From Pseudomonas brassicacearum (GTDB lineage: Bacteria > Pseudomonadota > Gammaproteobacteria > Pseudomonadales > Pseudomonadaceae), in assembly GCF_003732265.1 (NCBI RefSeq), contig NZ_MOBK01000001.1, positions 1-64,000 of the forward strand: a stretch of DNA of 64,000 nt, written 5' to 3'. Below, in pieces: positions 1-8,677 of this stretch. Under the pieces are notes generated by a model that was not told the DNA's origin, made no database searches, and saw only the letters and a list, made by a program, of their open reading frames with translations. Position 1 is the stretch's first letter; each line of letters begins with the position of its first letter. The position numbers and the translations under genes are program-made.

Positions 1-17
1 AAGTGAATACAGCCCAA

Positions 18-52
18 ATTCTATGTTTGGGGGTTCCCCCCAAACATAGAAT
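18..52. other. Perfect 16-bp hairpin downstream of the aldo/keto reductase
   Basis: Positions 18-33 are the exact reverse complement of 37-52 (core CTATGTTTGGGGG), with a 3-nt loop. It lies 21 bp past the stop of the minus-strand reductase. It could stop transcription or protect the mRNA 3' end, but no run of T follows on either strand, so it is not a typical intrinsic terminator. Confidence 0.6.
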
Positions 53-73
53 CTCCCACATTTCTGATAGGTG

Positions 74-1126
74 TCAGGCCACCGGGATGATGGGCAGGTC
101 CAGGGTTTGGTCACCGCTAAACCGTGAGAAAGAGCCGGCAAGCGTTTCGTGCGGCACACCTTTGGCCACATCGCTGGCACCATCGAGTCGCGACAACTGA
201 TCCGCGCTCAGTTGCACGTTCAGTGCCCCCAGCGTCGCGTCCAATTGCTCACGGGTGCGCGAACCCAGAATCGGAATCAGCGCGGTGGTCGAGCGCTGGG
301 CTTTTGCCCGCAACCAGGCAATGGCCACGTGCGTCGCGCTCGCGTCCAGTTCGGCTGCAACGGCGAGCAACGTATCAAGGATGGCGGTTTCCCGGGCGCC
401 TTTTTCCGCATGAATCAACATGCCGAGTTTGGACGCGCGATTGTCGCCATCGTTGGAGCGGTACTTGCCGGTGAGAAAGCCGCCACCCAATGGCGACCAT
501 AATGTCGCCGCCAGGCCCAAGGCTTCGGCCATCGGCAGTTGTTCACGTTCGGCTGTACGTTCAGCCAGGCTGTATTCCACCTGAAGCGCTGCAATCGGCG
601 AAAAACCACGCACCTCGGCCAACACATCGGCGCGGGCGATACGCCACGCGGGGAAGTTCGACAGCCCCGCGTAATGAATCTTGCCGGCGCGCACCAGATC
701 ATCGAAGCCGCGCAGGATTTCTTCCATGGGCGTCACGCCATCGCTCATGTGCGCCCAGAACAGGTCCAGGTGATCGGTTTTGAGCCGGGTCAGGCTTTCT
801 TCCACGGCGCGAACCATGTTTTTGCGGTTGTTACCGGTGTGGGAAATGCTCGCGGACGGCGTCGTCCCCAAGGTGTACTTGGTGGCGATGACCAGGCGAT
901 CGCGCTCGGCGGCGATGAACTCGCTGAGCATCACTTCCGACTGACCCGCCTGATAACCGTTGGCGGTGTCGATGAAGTTGCCGCCGGCCTCCAGGTAGCC
1001 ATCGAAAATACGCTTGGCCTCGTCACGCTCGGCACCATGCCCCCAACCCGTGCCGAAATTGCCGGCGCCCAGCGCCAGTTCCGAAACCCGCAAGCCGGTT
1101 TTGCGGCCGAACACTTTGTAATGCAT
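74..1126 (-). CDS. Aldo/keto reductase
   Basis: A 350-residue NAD(P)H-dependent oxidoreductase of the aldo/keto reductase superfamily, predicted to be a cytosolic TIM barrel. The sequence begins with the family-typical 'KTGLRVSELALG' motif. It carries the expected catalytic positions: Asp and Tyr in 'DTANGYQAGQSE', Lys in 'VIATKY' and His in 'LDLFWAHMSD'. The ATG at 1126 was chosen because AGGAG lies 7 nt upstream and homologues start at 'MHYK'; eight upstream codons are in frame but unlikely to be used. The gene stands alone, with a strong hairpin downstream and a long inverted repeat upstream. The substrate cannot be told from sequence; the closest types are the plant-stress-like or YajO-like reductases. 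Confidence 0.9.
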   Translation of the reverse strand: MHYKVFGRKTGLRVSELALGAGNFGTGWGHGAERDEAKRIFDGYLEAGGNFIDTANGYQAGQSEVMLSEFIAAERDRLVIATKYTLGTTPSASISHTGNNRKNMVRAVEESLTRLKTDHLDLFWAHMSDGVTPMEEILRGFDDLVRAGKIHYAGLSNFPAWRIARADVLAEVRGFSPIAALQVEYSLAERTAEREQLPMAEALGLAATLWSPLGGGFLTGKYRSNDGDNRASKLGMLIHAEKGARETAILDTLLAVAAELDASATHVAIAWLRAKAQRSTTALIPILGSRTREQLDATLGALNVQLSADQLSRLDGASDVAKGVPHETLAGSFSRFSGDQTLDLPIIPVA

Positions 1127-1282
1127 GGGGTGACTCCTGAGAAAATACACCGGGATTAAGTATAGATGTCTGGCAACATGTATTTAATATGATGCCGATA
1201 ATCTATGCCGTCAATGCGCTTTTCCTGGAAGTGGCAAAATAGGCGACCACCGGGCCTACTCAAGTTTTTGCGGGGGTCGCAC

Positions 1283-1429
1283 GTAGCAGCTGTCGAGCAC
1301 CGCGAGGCTGCGTTCGGCGACGCAGTCGTCGTAAACCCTGCGAATGCGGTTTTCCTGTCACACTGCGGTGTCTGATTTCACGACCACTTCGTCGCCGAAC
1401 GCAGCCTCGCGGTGCTCGTCAGCTGCTAC
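1283..1429. repeat. Long inverted repeat with 40-bp arms (GTAGCAGCTG family)
   Basis: Arms 1283-1322 and 1390-1429 are reverse complements with one mismatch, around 67 bp of spacer. The outer ends read GTAGCAGCTG...CAGCTGCTAC. A related element with 46-bp arms is at 30686-30818 and a single-arm relative at 38031-38065, so this is a dispersed palindromic family separate from the GTGGGAGC REPINs. It fills most of the 355-bp space between the reductase and the ZapE-like gene. Confidence 0.85.
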
Positions 1430-1481
1430 AGGCGAACGCAGTCTGCGGCAGTTGCTCCAGATCAGACGTATACTCCCGCGC

Positions 1482-2600
1482 ATGAATGTCGACTCTCCGT
1501 TAAGCGCCTGGCAACACGCCATTGAAACCAAGGGCTTCGTCCAGGACGAAGCCCAGGAACACGCCGTGTGGGCGCTGCAAAAATGCCACGAAGCCTTGCA
1601 TGAAGGGCGAACCCCGGTCACCGGTGTTTACCTGTGGGGACCGGTCGGGCGGGGCAAGACCTGGTTGATGGATCAGTTCTATCAAACCTTGCGCGTGCCG
1701 GCCCGGCGTCAGCATTTCCACCACTTCATGGGCTGGGTGCACCAGCGTTCGTTTCAACTGACCGGCACCGCCGACCCCTTGAAAGCGCTGGCACGGGAGT
1801 TGAGTGAGGAAGTGCGCGTGCTGTGCTTTGACGAGTTGTTCGTCAATGACATCGGAGACGCAATCATTCTCGGGCGCTTGTTTCAGGTGATGTTCGAGCA
1901 AGGCGTGGTGGTGGTGTGTACCTCCAACCTGCCGCCGGACCAGCTCTACGCCGATGGTTTCAATCGCGACCGCTTTGTGCCCGCGATCGAGGCAATCAAG
2001 CGGCACATGCAGGTGATCGCGGTGGAGGGCGGCGAAGACCATCGCCTGCACCCGGGCACCGCGTTGCAGCGCTACTGGGTGAGCGATGCCGCGCATCCCG
2101 ATGCACTGGGCGAGGTGTTCAAGGCCTTGACCGTGGGCCAGTCCGTGTCCAGCGACCCGGTGACCGTCGGCTACCGTCACGTCAATGTCCTGCAGGCCAG
2201 CGCCAGCGTGTTGTGGTGCCGGTATGCCGACCTGTGCGAGCAACCTTTCTCGGCCATGGACTTCATGGCCCTGTGCGACACCTACAGCGCTATTCTGTTG
2301 AGTGAAGTGCCGAACCTCAGCGCACAAAAACGCGAAGGGCGCATCGCCCGAGGCACCGAAGACGCGGCCGAACACGTCGTTGCGGGAGACCGCGAGCTGC
2401 CGCAACTGTCCGTGCACGACGATGGCGTGCGGCGGTTCATCGCGCTGGTGGACGAGTGCTACGACCGCAAAGTGCCGCTGTACCTCGAAGCGCAGGTGCC
2501 GATGGAGGCCTTGTACACCGAGGGTTATCTGGAATTCCCGTTCCGCCGCACGTTAAGCCGTTTGAAGGAAATGCAGCTGCAACGCTTTGCTGAAGCCTGA
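1482..2600 (+). CDS. zapE: ZapE/AFG1-family AAA+ ATPase (cell division protein ZapE-like)
   Basis: A 372-residue P-loop ATPase close in length to E. coli ZapE (375). Walker A 'GPVGRGKT' is at about residues 53-60. The Walker B-type 'VLCFDELFV' and the sensor-like 'VVVCTSNLPPDQLY' follow in the family order. ZapE interacts with the FtsZ ring and is needed for division under stress; the mitochondrial relative AFG1/LACE1 acts in protein quality control. The ATG at 1482 is preferred because the in-frame extension back to 1344 runs through the inverted repeat. It is followed after 18 bp by a DinB-like gene, probably co-transcribed. Pseudomonas commonly has another ZapE gene elsewhere, so this may be a paralogue. 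Confidence 0.8.
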   Translation: MNVDSPLSAWQHAIETKGFVQDEAQEHAVWALQKCHEALHEGRTPVTGVYLWGPVGRGKTWLMDQFYQTLRVPARRQHFHHFMGWVHQRSFQLTGTADPLKALARELSEEVRVLCFDELFVNDIGDAIILGRLFQVMFEQGVVVVCTSNLPPDQLYADGFNRDRFVPAIEAIKRHMQVIAVEGGEDHRLHPGTALQRYWVSDAAHPDALGEVFKALTVGQSVSSDPVTVGYRHVNVLQASASVLWCRYADLCEQPFSAMDFMALCDTYSAILLSEVPNLSAQKREGRIARGTEDAAEHVVAGDRELPQLSVHDDGVRRFIALVDECYDRKVPLYLEAQVPMEALYTEGYLEFPFRRTLSRLKEMQLQRFAEA

Positions 2601-2618
2601 TTGTCGGGAGTCGCGAAC

Positions 2619-3200
2619 ATGAATCAGCCCCTGTCTCACCATCTGCTGACCATGGCTTATCAAAACGCCTGGGCCAATTACCGACTCGCCAAAGCCTGGA
2701 GCCGGTTGCCCCCGGCCGAGTTGGCGGCCCCGCGCGTCAGCTTCTTTCCCAGTCTGATTGCCACCCTCAACCACATCCTGACCTGCGACTGGTTTTACGT
2801 GGACGCGCTGGAGCGCGAGTTGCGCGGTGATGATCCGCACCCCGACTGCTACGTTTTTTTCAAGGATGACGAGCCGTTCAGCGTCGGCGCTGACCTCAAG
2901 CGCGAGCAATCGCTGGTGGACAATCGGTTGATTGCCTACTGCGAGCAATTGCGTGATACCGACCTCGGGCGAATCGTCACCATCGCCCGTGACACGCCAC
3001 AACATGACAGCCGTTTACGTCTACTGTCCCACCTGTTCGAACACCAGCTTCATCACCGCGGCCAGGTCCATGGCATGCTCAGCGGCACCTCGGTGGCACC
3101 GCCGCAACTGGACGAGTTTTTCTGTTCCGGCGAGTCGGGTTTGCGCGCGGCGGATTTTGTCGAGCTGGGCTGGACCGAGACGCTGATCTGGGGTGTTTGA
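2619..3200 (+). CDS. DinB-family protein (YfiT/DinB-like putative metal-dependent enzyme)
   Basis: A 193-residue protein with the DinB/YfiT four-helix-bundle pattern. Conserved His residues occur in 'LNHILTCDWFYVD' and in the C-terminal 'HLFEHQLHHRGQ' motif, which bind a divalent metal in this superfamily. Family members include thiol-dependent transferases, but the substrate here is unknown. The ATG at 2619 is chosen over a TTG at 2601 because GGGAG lies 8 nt upstream. It sits just downstream of the ZapE-like gene. Confidence 0.8.
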   Translation: MNQPLSHHLLTMAYQNAWANYRLAKAWSRLPPAELAAPRVSFFPSLIATLNHILTCDWFYVDALERELRGDDPHPDCYVFFKDDEPFSVGADLKREQSLVDNRLIAYCEQLRDTDLGRIVTIARDTPQHDSRLRLLSHLFEHQLHHRGQVHGMLSGTSVAPPQLDEFFCSGESGLRAADFVELGWTETLIWGV

Positions 3201-3296
3201 AGGCTGGATCAGGTTGTCGGCGATGGCGACTCACGTTAATGTCCTCCGACTTTGCGGCGCGAGTACGCGCCGGGACAACTCGACGGGATAGCAACG

Positions 3297-3794
3297 ATGG
3301 AAATGGAATCCGCAGACATTCTGGTGCTTCAGGCCAGCTACACCAACCCGGTGCACGCCGAGGCGATTGGCGTGGTGCTCAATGCCTATGCCCAGGACCG
3401 GATGGGCGGCGGGCATGCATTGCCCGAAGATATTCTGCAGCAACTGCCGGGGGAGCTGGCCAAGCGTCCCCACGCGTTCAGTGTGTTGGCGTTTGTCGAC
3501 GGCGCGCCGGCCGGGCTGGTCAATTGCTTCGAAGGTTTCTCGACCTTTGCCTGCCGGCCACTGGTCAACGTGCACGACGTGTCAGTGGTGCCGCAGTTTC
3601 GCGGGTTGGGGCTGAGCCAGAAGATGCTGCAAAAGGTGGAAGACATTGCCCGCCAGCGCGGTTGCTGCAAGATCACCCTGGAAGTCCTCGAAGGCAATGC
3701 GGTCGCACAAGCGTCTTATGGCAAGTTCGGGTTTGCTGCCGGCATGTTCGACCCGGCCCATGGCCGCATGCTGTTCTGGACCAAGGCGCTTTAA
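3297..3794 (+). CDS. GNAT-family N-acetyltransferase
   Basis: A 165-residue single-domain GNAT. The acetyl-CoA binding motif A is visible as 'VVPQFRGLGLSQKML' and is followed by the typical 'ALEVLEGN..A.ASYGKFGF'-like C-terminal half. It probably moves an acetyl group from acetyl-CoA to an amine; the acceptor cannot be predicted. The start at 3297 was chosen because it begins the first complete GNAT strand. A second ATG two codons on is possible. Confidence 0.85.
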   Translation: MEMESADILVLQASYTNPVHAEAIGVVLNAYAQDRMGGGHALPEDILQQLPGELAKRPHAFSVLAFVDGAPAGLVNCFEGFSTFACRPLVNVHDVSVVPQFRGLGLSQKMLQKVEDIARQRGCCKITLEVLEGNAVAQASYGKFGFAAGMFDPAHGRMLFWTKAL

Positions 3795-3806
3795 CTGCTC
3801 AGGCAT

Positions 3807-3832
3807 AAAAAAGGGCGCCCCTCAGGACGCCC
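3807..3832 (-). terminator. Rho-independent terminator of the small exported-protein gene
   Basis: On the minus strand GGGCGTCC, a short loop and GGGCGCCC are followed by TTTTTT. It lies directly after the stop at 3845. The same hairpin may also slow plus-strand transcription from the GNAT gene. Confidence 0.75.
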
Positions 3833-3844
3833 GGCTGGCTTCGA

Positions 3845-4054
3845 TTACTTCGGTTTGTAGTTTTCGGTCACTTGTGCGGTTTGATCGCTCGGAACACGCA
3901 GTTCAATATTTTTGATCTCGAAGCCATTTGCCTTTTGCTGGGCGAGATGCAACGTCTCGTAGTAATACTGCATGCGTTCGGAGCCGTATTCTGCAAAGGC
4001 AGAGACTGAGCCGAACATCATCAGGCCAGCAACGATCAGGGTCGTACATTTCAT
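3845..4054 (-). CDS. Small exported protein of unknown function
   Basis: A 69-residue protein with a clear signal peptide (cleavage predicted after 'SVSAFA', about residue 21), leaving a roughly 48-residue mature periplasmic peptide rich in Gln, Tyr and charged residues. AGGCACC lies just upstream of the ATG. Small periplasmic proteins of this layout are common in Pseudomonas. I do not recognise the family with confidence. It has its own terminator, so it is likely a single-gene unit. Confidence 0.65.
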   Translation of the reverse strand: MKCTTLIVAGLMMFGSVSAFAEYGSERMQYYYETLHLAQQKANGFEIKNIELRVPSDQTAQVTENYKPK

Positions 4055-4147
4055 GGGTGCCTCCCATTACGGGTTCAGGGCCTTTCGTCCATGAAGCAAT
4101 GTCGCAGGGACATTATCTGCCGATTCTGCCAAATGGGAATGAGCATG

Positions 4148-6382
4148 CTAGAGCTTCCAGTCCAGGCTTAACGTGACGGTACGCGGGTCACCCCAAAACA
4201 CGCCGTTGTAGAACCCGACGTTGTCGTAATACATCGTGTCGAACAGGTTATCGACGTTCAGCGACGCCGAGAGGTGCCGGTCGAATTCATAGCGCGACAT
4301 CAACTTCACCACGCTGTACGCCTCCTGGCGGATGTTCGCGCTGGCGGTGATCACTTCGCCATCGGCGCCACGCCCGACCGGGCGCCTGGCCGCGCGGTAG
4401 ACGTCGCTTTGCCAGTTCACCGCGCCACCCACGGTCAGTGCCTGCCACTCGCCGGGCAGCCGATACGCCGTGGACAGCCGCACCATGTTCAGCGGTTGAG
4501 GGGTGTTGGTGCGTTGCTTTTCACCGTTGACCGAATGGGTGTAGGTGTAACCGGCCGTCATGTTCCAGCCTGCCATGACCTCGCCGGAGACCTCGGCTTC
4601 AAAGCCCTGGACCTTGTTGCCTTTGCCGCCGGATTTGAAAAACTCCTCACCGGTGACCGGGTCCGGCGGCACCGAGTCGTCGAGTTCGGCAACGTTGTCT
4701 TGCTTGCTCCAGAACAATGCCGTGGCGAGATTGAGGCGTTCTTCGAGCAGGCTGCCCTTGAGCCCCAGTTCATAGTTGCTGCCCACCACTGGCTCGAGGT
4801 ATTTGTGGTTGCTGTCGCGCGCGTCTTGCGGCTTGAAGATGTCGGTGTAGCTGACGTAGGCGGTGTACTCGGGCGTGATGTCGTAGAGCAGACCGGCGTA
4901 GGGCGTCCACATGTCGTTGTGCTGCTGGCGGGTGGTTTCGACGCCGGTCAGTTGCAAGTTGTTGTCGTAACGGTTGGACTTTTTCGAGATTTCCCACGTG
5001 CCATAGCGACTGCCGAGTACCGCGTGCAGGTCGTCGGCCAGGGTCAGGCGCGTGGCCAGGTAACCGGCCTTTTGCCGGGTGCTTTCATGGGCGCCTTGCA
5101 GGCGGGTGACGGTGTCGGGGAATTTGGGAATGCCGCCCATGTATTTCCAGTCAGGCACATTTTCGTAATCCGACGGCCGTGCGCCATCCACCGTGTAAGG
5201 ATTTTCTTCGCTGCGCTCCGATTCGCCATACCCGATCATCATTTCGTGCTCACGCCCGAACAGTGAGTAAGGCCCGGCCACGTTGAAGTCATACACGTCC
5301 ATCTGTTGCGTGCCGATCATGTGGCTGACGTTGGCGACCATGCCGCTACGATCCGCCTCGGGGAAACCGCCACCGGCGTAGTAAATCTTGCCGTCGGTGT
5401 CACTCTCGCGATGGGTGTAGGCCGCCTTGAAGTGCCAGCCCGCGCCGAGTTGCTGCTCCAGCGTGGCGAATGCCGTCCTGTCCTTCAGCGGCCAGGAACT
5501 CCACGGCGTCGCCATGTTGGTGGAGCGACCCAGATTGGCTTTGCTGCCGTCGGCGTTCCAGTATGGGACCGTGCCCCAGGACGTGCCTTGCACCTGTTTG
5601 TCCTGATAGTCGTAACCCACGGCCAACAGGGTGTCGTCGGTCAGGTCGGCTTCAAGAATGCCGTAGCCGACTTCCCGTTGCAGTTGGTACTTGTCGCGGT
5701 AGGAATGGCTGTCGCGATACGCCAGCACGCTGCGCCCGCGCAAACGGCCATCGAAGGCCAGCGGCCCGCCAACGTCGACGTAACTGTAGTAATCGTCATA
5801 GCTGCCAGCGCTGACCCCGCTCTGCGCTTGCCACTGCGCGGTCGGTCGTTTGCGCACCATGTTGATCGTTGCCGAAGGATCACCGGCGCCCGTGGTCAGC
5901 CCGGTGGCGCCGCGAACCACTTCGATGCGGTCGTAGATGATGGTGTCCGAATCCGACTTCATGTAGCTGAAGGTATTGAGCATCCCGTCGATCTGGAAAT
6001 TGGTGATCGAATAACCACGGGACGAATAGCTGACCCGGTCCGAGTCATTGTGCTGGACCACGATACCGGTGGTCTGGCCCATGGCTTCGGACAGCGTGCC
6101 GAGTTTGAAATCGTCCATTTGCTGGCGGGTGACCACGGACACCGATTGCGGGGTGTCCTTGATTGACAGGTTCAGGCGCGTGGCAGTGCTCATGGCGCCG
6201 GTGGTGTAGGACTCGGTGTTTTCGGTGGTGCTGCCCAGGCGGTCGGCGGACACGCTGGTGGCGGCCAGTTCAAGGGTGGCGGGCTGTTTGTCGGGATCAG
6301 TCTCGGCCAGCGCATCAGGGCTGAGTGCGGCACTGCACAGGCCGAAGGTCAAAGTCATGGAACGGGTGATAGGCGCGAACAT
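4148..6382 (-). CDS. TonB-dependent siderophore receptor
   Basis: A 744-residue outer-membrane ferric-siderophore receptor. The signal peptide ends near 'PDALA'. The mature protein starts with a TonB-box-like 'LELAATSVSA', then the plug domain ('TPQSVSVVTRQQMDD', 'FQIDGML', 'RIEVVRGATGL') and a 22-strand barrel ending in the usual aromatic-rich 'VTLSLDWKL'. There is no N-terminal secretin/STN signalling domain, so it is a plain transducer and not an FpvA-type signalling receptor. The ATG at 6382 is preferred because AAGGAG lies 9 nt upstream; a TTG at 6427 would add 15 residues ahead of the signal peptide. A Fur-like palindrome lies about 75 bp upstream. The siderophore is not predictable. 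Confidence 0.9.
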   Translation of the reverse strand: MFAPITRSMTLTFGLCSAALSPDALAETDPDKQPATLELAATSVSADRLGSTTENTESYTTGAMSTATRLNLSIKDTPQSVSVVTRQQMDDFKLGTLSEAMGQTTGIVVQHNDSDRVSYSSRGYSITNFQIDGMLNTFSYMKSDSDTIIYDRIEVVRGATGLTTGAGDPSATINMVRKRPTAQWQAQSGVSAGSYDDYYSYVDVGGPLAFDGRLRGRSVLAYRDSHSYRDKYQLQREVGYGILEADLTDDTLLAVGYDYQDKQVQGTSWGTVPYWNADGSKANLGRSTNMATPWSSWPLKDRTAFATLEQQLGAGWHFKAAYTHRESDTDGKIYYAGGGFPEADRSGMVANVSHMIGTQQMDVYDFNVAGPYSLFGREHEMMIGYGESERSEENPYTVDGARPSDYENVPDWKYMGGIPKFPDTVTRLQGAHESTRQKAGYLATRLTLADDLHAVLGSRYGTWEISKKSNRYDNNLQLTGVETTRQQHNDMWTPYAGLLYDITPEYTAYVSYTDIFKPQDARDSNHKYLEPVVGSNYELGLKGSLLEERLNLATALFWSKQDNVAELDDSVPPDPVTGEEFFKSGGKGNKVQGFEAEVSGEVMAGWNMTAGYTYTHSVNGEKQRTNTPQPLNMVRLSTAYRLPGEWQALTVGGAVNWQSDVYRAARRPVGRGADGEVITASANIRQEAYSVVKLMSRYEFDRHLSASLNVDNLFDTMYYDNVGFYNGVFWGDPRTVTLSLDWKL

Positions 6383-6457
6383 CGCAGCCGACTCCTTGTC
6401 GTCAATGGAAAATTTCCGTTTGTTCAAAGACGAAGAGAGGAGAGGGGATTTAGCGAC

Positions 6458-6478
6458 AAACGAGAATTAATCTCGTTT
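6458..6478 (-). promoter_or_regulatory. Candidate Fur-binding palindrome upstream of the siderophore receptor
   Basis: Arms AAACGAGA and TCTCGTTT flank a 5-nt AT-rich centre. The resulting GAGAAT-x-AATCTC core resembles a degenerate Fur 7-1-7 site. Its place upstream of a siderophore receptor fits iron repression. This is inference from pattern and context only. Confidence 0.5.
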
Positions 6479-6515
6479 TAAGATGTTTCCAAGAGGGGAG
6501 GTTTTGCGCAGGGCA

Positions 6516-6541
6516 CAACAAAAGGGGCCGGAATCGGCCCC
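6516..6541 (-). terminator. Intrinsic terminator of cptA
   Basis: On the minus strand GGGGCCG-ATTC-CGGCCCC is followed by TTTTG, immediately after the cptA stop. Confidence 0.8.
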
Positions 6542-6550
6542 TGAATGGAT

Positions 6551-8299
6551 CTACTGCTTGACGATGGTCGGATCAACTTTCGAATCAGCTTTCGGCTTCA
6601 TCAGGCTGAAGTCGATCAGTGGGCGCACCTGGCGCTCATAAGGGTTGCCGATCATCAATGGGCGCGGCTTGAAGCTGGCGCTGACCAGGCTCTTGCTGCG
6701 GTCCAGTTCATCAGAACTCAACCCGGCGAGGTCAGCCCAGGTGTGAATCAACTGCGAGCTGCTGTAAGGCCGGCTCAGGTCCGCGGCAAAACTCCAGTCA
6801 TGGTTTTCACGCCATTTCGGCGAGGCCCAGGCCATGAACGGGATGGTGTACATCGGCGCGGTTGGCTTGTTCTCGTTGCGGCCGAGGGTGGTGTGGCCGA
6901 CGGAGTCGAACACGTCTTCGCCGTGGTCGGAGAGGTACAGCAGGAAGCCGTTCGGATCGGACTTGGCGTAGTCCTTGATCAGGCTCGATACCACGAAGTC
7001 GTTGTACAGGACCGCGTTGTCATAGCTGTTGTACGTAGGCACCTGGTCGTCGCGCACGCCGTCCGGCACGCCTTTACGGTCGGTGAACTTGTCGAACGTT
7101 GGCGGGTAACGGTATTGGTAGCTCATGTGTGTGCCGAGCAAATGCACAACGATCAACTTGCGCGGCGCGGCATCGGCCAGTGCCTTGTTGAATGGCTCGA
7201 TCACGTCGCCGTCGTACTGCGCGGCGTTCTGGTTACGGTTGTTGTTCAGGTACACCTGCTCGTCGGCCTGCTCGGAGAAGGTCGTGAGCATGGTGTTGCG
7301 CTTGGTCATGGTCTGTTGGTTGGTGATCCAGAACGTCTTGTAACCCGCCTGTTTCATCATGCTGACCAGCGAAGGCGTGGACAGGTAAAGGTCCGGGTTT
7401 TCTTCGTCAGCAAAGGTCAGCACCTGTTGCAACGCTTCAATGGTGTAAGGGCGCGGGGTGATGACGTTGTCGAAGACCGTCAGTTGATCCTTGAGCTTGT
7501 CCAGCTCCGGCGTGGTTTCACGCGGGTAGCCGTAGAGGCTCATGCGCTGACGGTTGGTGGACTCGCCGATCACCAGCACCAGGGTCGCCGGCTGGTTGGC
7601 CATGGTGTCCGTCAGGTTTTTCAGCGGTGGGATCTTGCTCGCGCTGTGCAGCATGTCTTGCATGCCTGCCAGGGTTTCCAGATAACGGTGGTAAGCCACG
7701 GCCATCTGCCAAGGCACGGCAGGCTCGATGCGGGTTTCGAATTTCTCGAAACCTTCAGCGAAACTGCCGGTGCGTGCGGTCTGCTTGACCAGCGGGTAGC
7801 CGACCACGGCGATCACAATGGCCGTCGCGGCAACCAGTGCCTGCCAGCGGGGCAAGACGACCGGGCGCAAGCGAGTCCACAGGAAATAAGCGAACAGCGT
7901 GTGGGCGAGGAACGCTGCGACCATCCACCAGGCGAAATACTGGGTCATGTACTCGCCAGCTTCAGAGATGTTCGACTCGAACATGATGAAGATGACGCTC
8001 TGGGAAAACTCCTGCTGGTAAATAAAGAAGTAACCCAGGCTGGCCATCGAGCAGGCCCACAGCACGACGCCGATCACCGCCGCCATCACGCGCGTCTGTT
8101 TAGGGAACAACAGCATCGGCGCAAGCCAGATGGCGCTCATCACAAACGCCTGGCGGAACCCGGTAAAGCCCGAGGTGCCGGTCAGTTGAATGAGTAATTG
8201 GGTGATGCCGGAAAAATACCAGAAGAACAGGAACAACCAGAGGAATCCTGCCCAATCGAAACCTTTCGCAGACGTAGTGCTGCGTTTAAACAATGCCAT
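6551..8299 (-). CDS. cptA: CptA-like phosphoethanolamine transferase (LPS core)
   Basis: A 582-residue inner-membrane enzyme, close in length to E. coli CptA/YijP (577). The first 200 or so residues hold five hydrophobic segments. The rest is a periplasmic alkaline-phosphatase/sulfatase fold with the nucleophile region 'VLVIGESTNRQRMSLYGYPR' (Thr after GES), 'HLLGTHMSY' and the metal-ligand motif 'YLSDHGEDVF'. CptA moves phosphoethanolamine from phosphatidylethanolamine to heptose of the LPS core, while EptA relatives modify lipid A. The N-terminus resembles CptA more than EptA. Its own terminator follows. With lpxO, it is one of two LPS-modifying genes in the window. Confidence 0.85.
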   Translation of the reverse strand: MALFKRSTTSAKGFDWAGFLWLFLFFWYFSGITQLLIQLTGTSGFTGFRQAFVMSAIWLAPMLLFPKQTRVMAAVIGVVLWACSMASLGYFFIYQQEFSQSVIFIMFESNISEAGEYMTQYFAWWMVAAFLAHTLFAYFLWTRLRPVVLPRWQALVAATAIVIAVVGYPLVKQTARTGSFAEGFEKFETRIEPAVPWQMAVAYHRYLETLAGMQDMLHSASKIPPLKNLTDTMANQPATLVLVIGESTNRQRMSLYGYPRETTPELDKLKDQLTVFDNVITPRPYTIEALQQVLTFADEENPDLYLSTPSLVSMMKQAGYKTFWITNQQTMTKRNTMLTTFSEQADEQVYLNNNRNQNAAQYDGDVIEPFNKALADAAPRKLIVVHLLGTHMSYQYRYPPTFDKFTDRKGVPDGVRDDQVPTYNSYDNAVLYNDFVVSSLIKDYAKSDPNGFLLYLSDHGEDVFDSVGHTTLGRNENKPTAPMYTIPFMAWASPKWRENHDWSFAADLSRPYSSSQLIHTWADLAGLSSDELDRSKSLVSASFKPRPLMIGNPYERQVRPLIDFSLMKPKADSKVDPTIVKQ

Positions 8300-8455
8300 T
8301 CAACGCTCCAGCCAGAAATCACTTCGACGTCGTGCCATCCCTTGCCGACGAACGGAGACCACACGAGAACCGAGCGGCCATAATGCGCGGGATTATCAGT
8401 AAGTATTTGTGAAAAATTTGTGAAACGGAGGAGCTTGCGGGGGCCAGACGAGGAC

Positions 8456-8478
8456 GGAAACAGCAGAAGGCTGTTTCC
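8456..8478. other. Hairpin downstream of the 60-residue coiled-coil gene
   Basis: GGAAACAGC and GCTGTTTCC form a 9-bp stem with a 5-nt loop, 17 bp past the stop of the minus-strand gene. It lacks a strong T-run, so it is a weak terminator or mRNA 3'-end structure. Confidence 0.5.
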
Positions 8479-8494
8479 GATTTACCTGAACGAA

Positions 8495-8677
8495 TCAGGC
8501 CTGAGGTGCGCGCTGGGTAACGGGTAAGGAAGGCGATTGAGTGCCTTGAGTCAGCTGGCGCAGTTGCGCGAGTTCCTGCTTCAAGAGGTCGCGCTCTTCT
8601 TTCAATTGACGCAATTCATCCCGACGAATCGTAACGTAAAGGGTCTGTGCTGGCCGTGCTGCGTGTACTGTGCCCAT
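8495..8677 (-). CDS. Small coiled-coil protein of unknown function
   Basis: A 60-residue protein with no signal peptide. The middle ('RRDELRQLKEERDLLKQELA') has heptad Leu spacing typical of a short coiled coil, so it probably oligomerises or binds a partner. GAGGTGAGCA precedes the ATG, a good ribosome site. I recognise no functional family. The ORF, the strong RBS and the following hairpin support a real gene. Confidence 0.6.
   Translation of the reverse strand: MGTVHAARPAQTLYVTIRRDELRQLKEERDLLKQELAQLRQLTQGTQSPSLPVTQRAPQA

Noticed and set aside
4274..5266. 330-codon ORF opposite the siderophore receptor
   Set aside because: Antisense shadow; the true frame has a clear TonB receptor.
6545..8197. 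550-codon plus-strand ORF opposite cptA
   Set aside because: Antisense shadow of a GC-rich gene; no domain and high His/Arg/Val bias.
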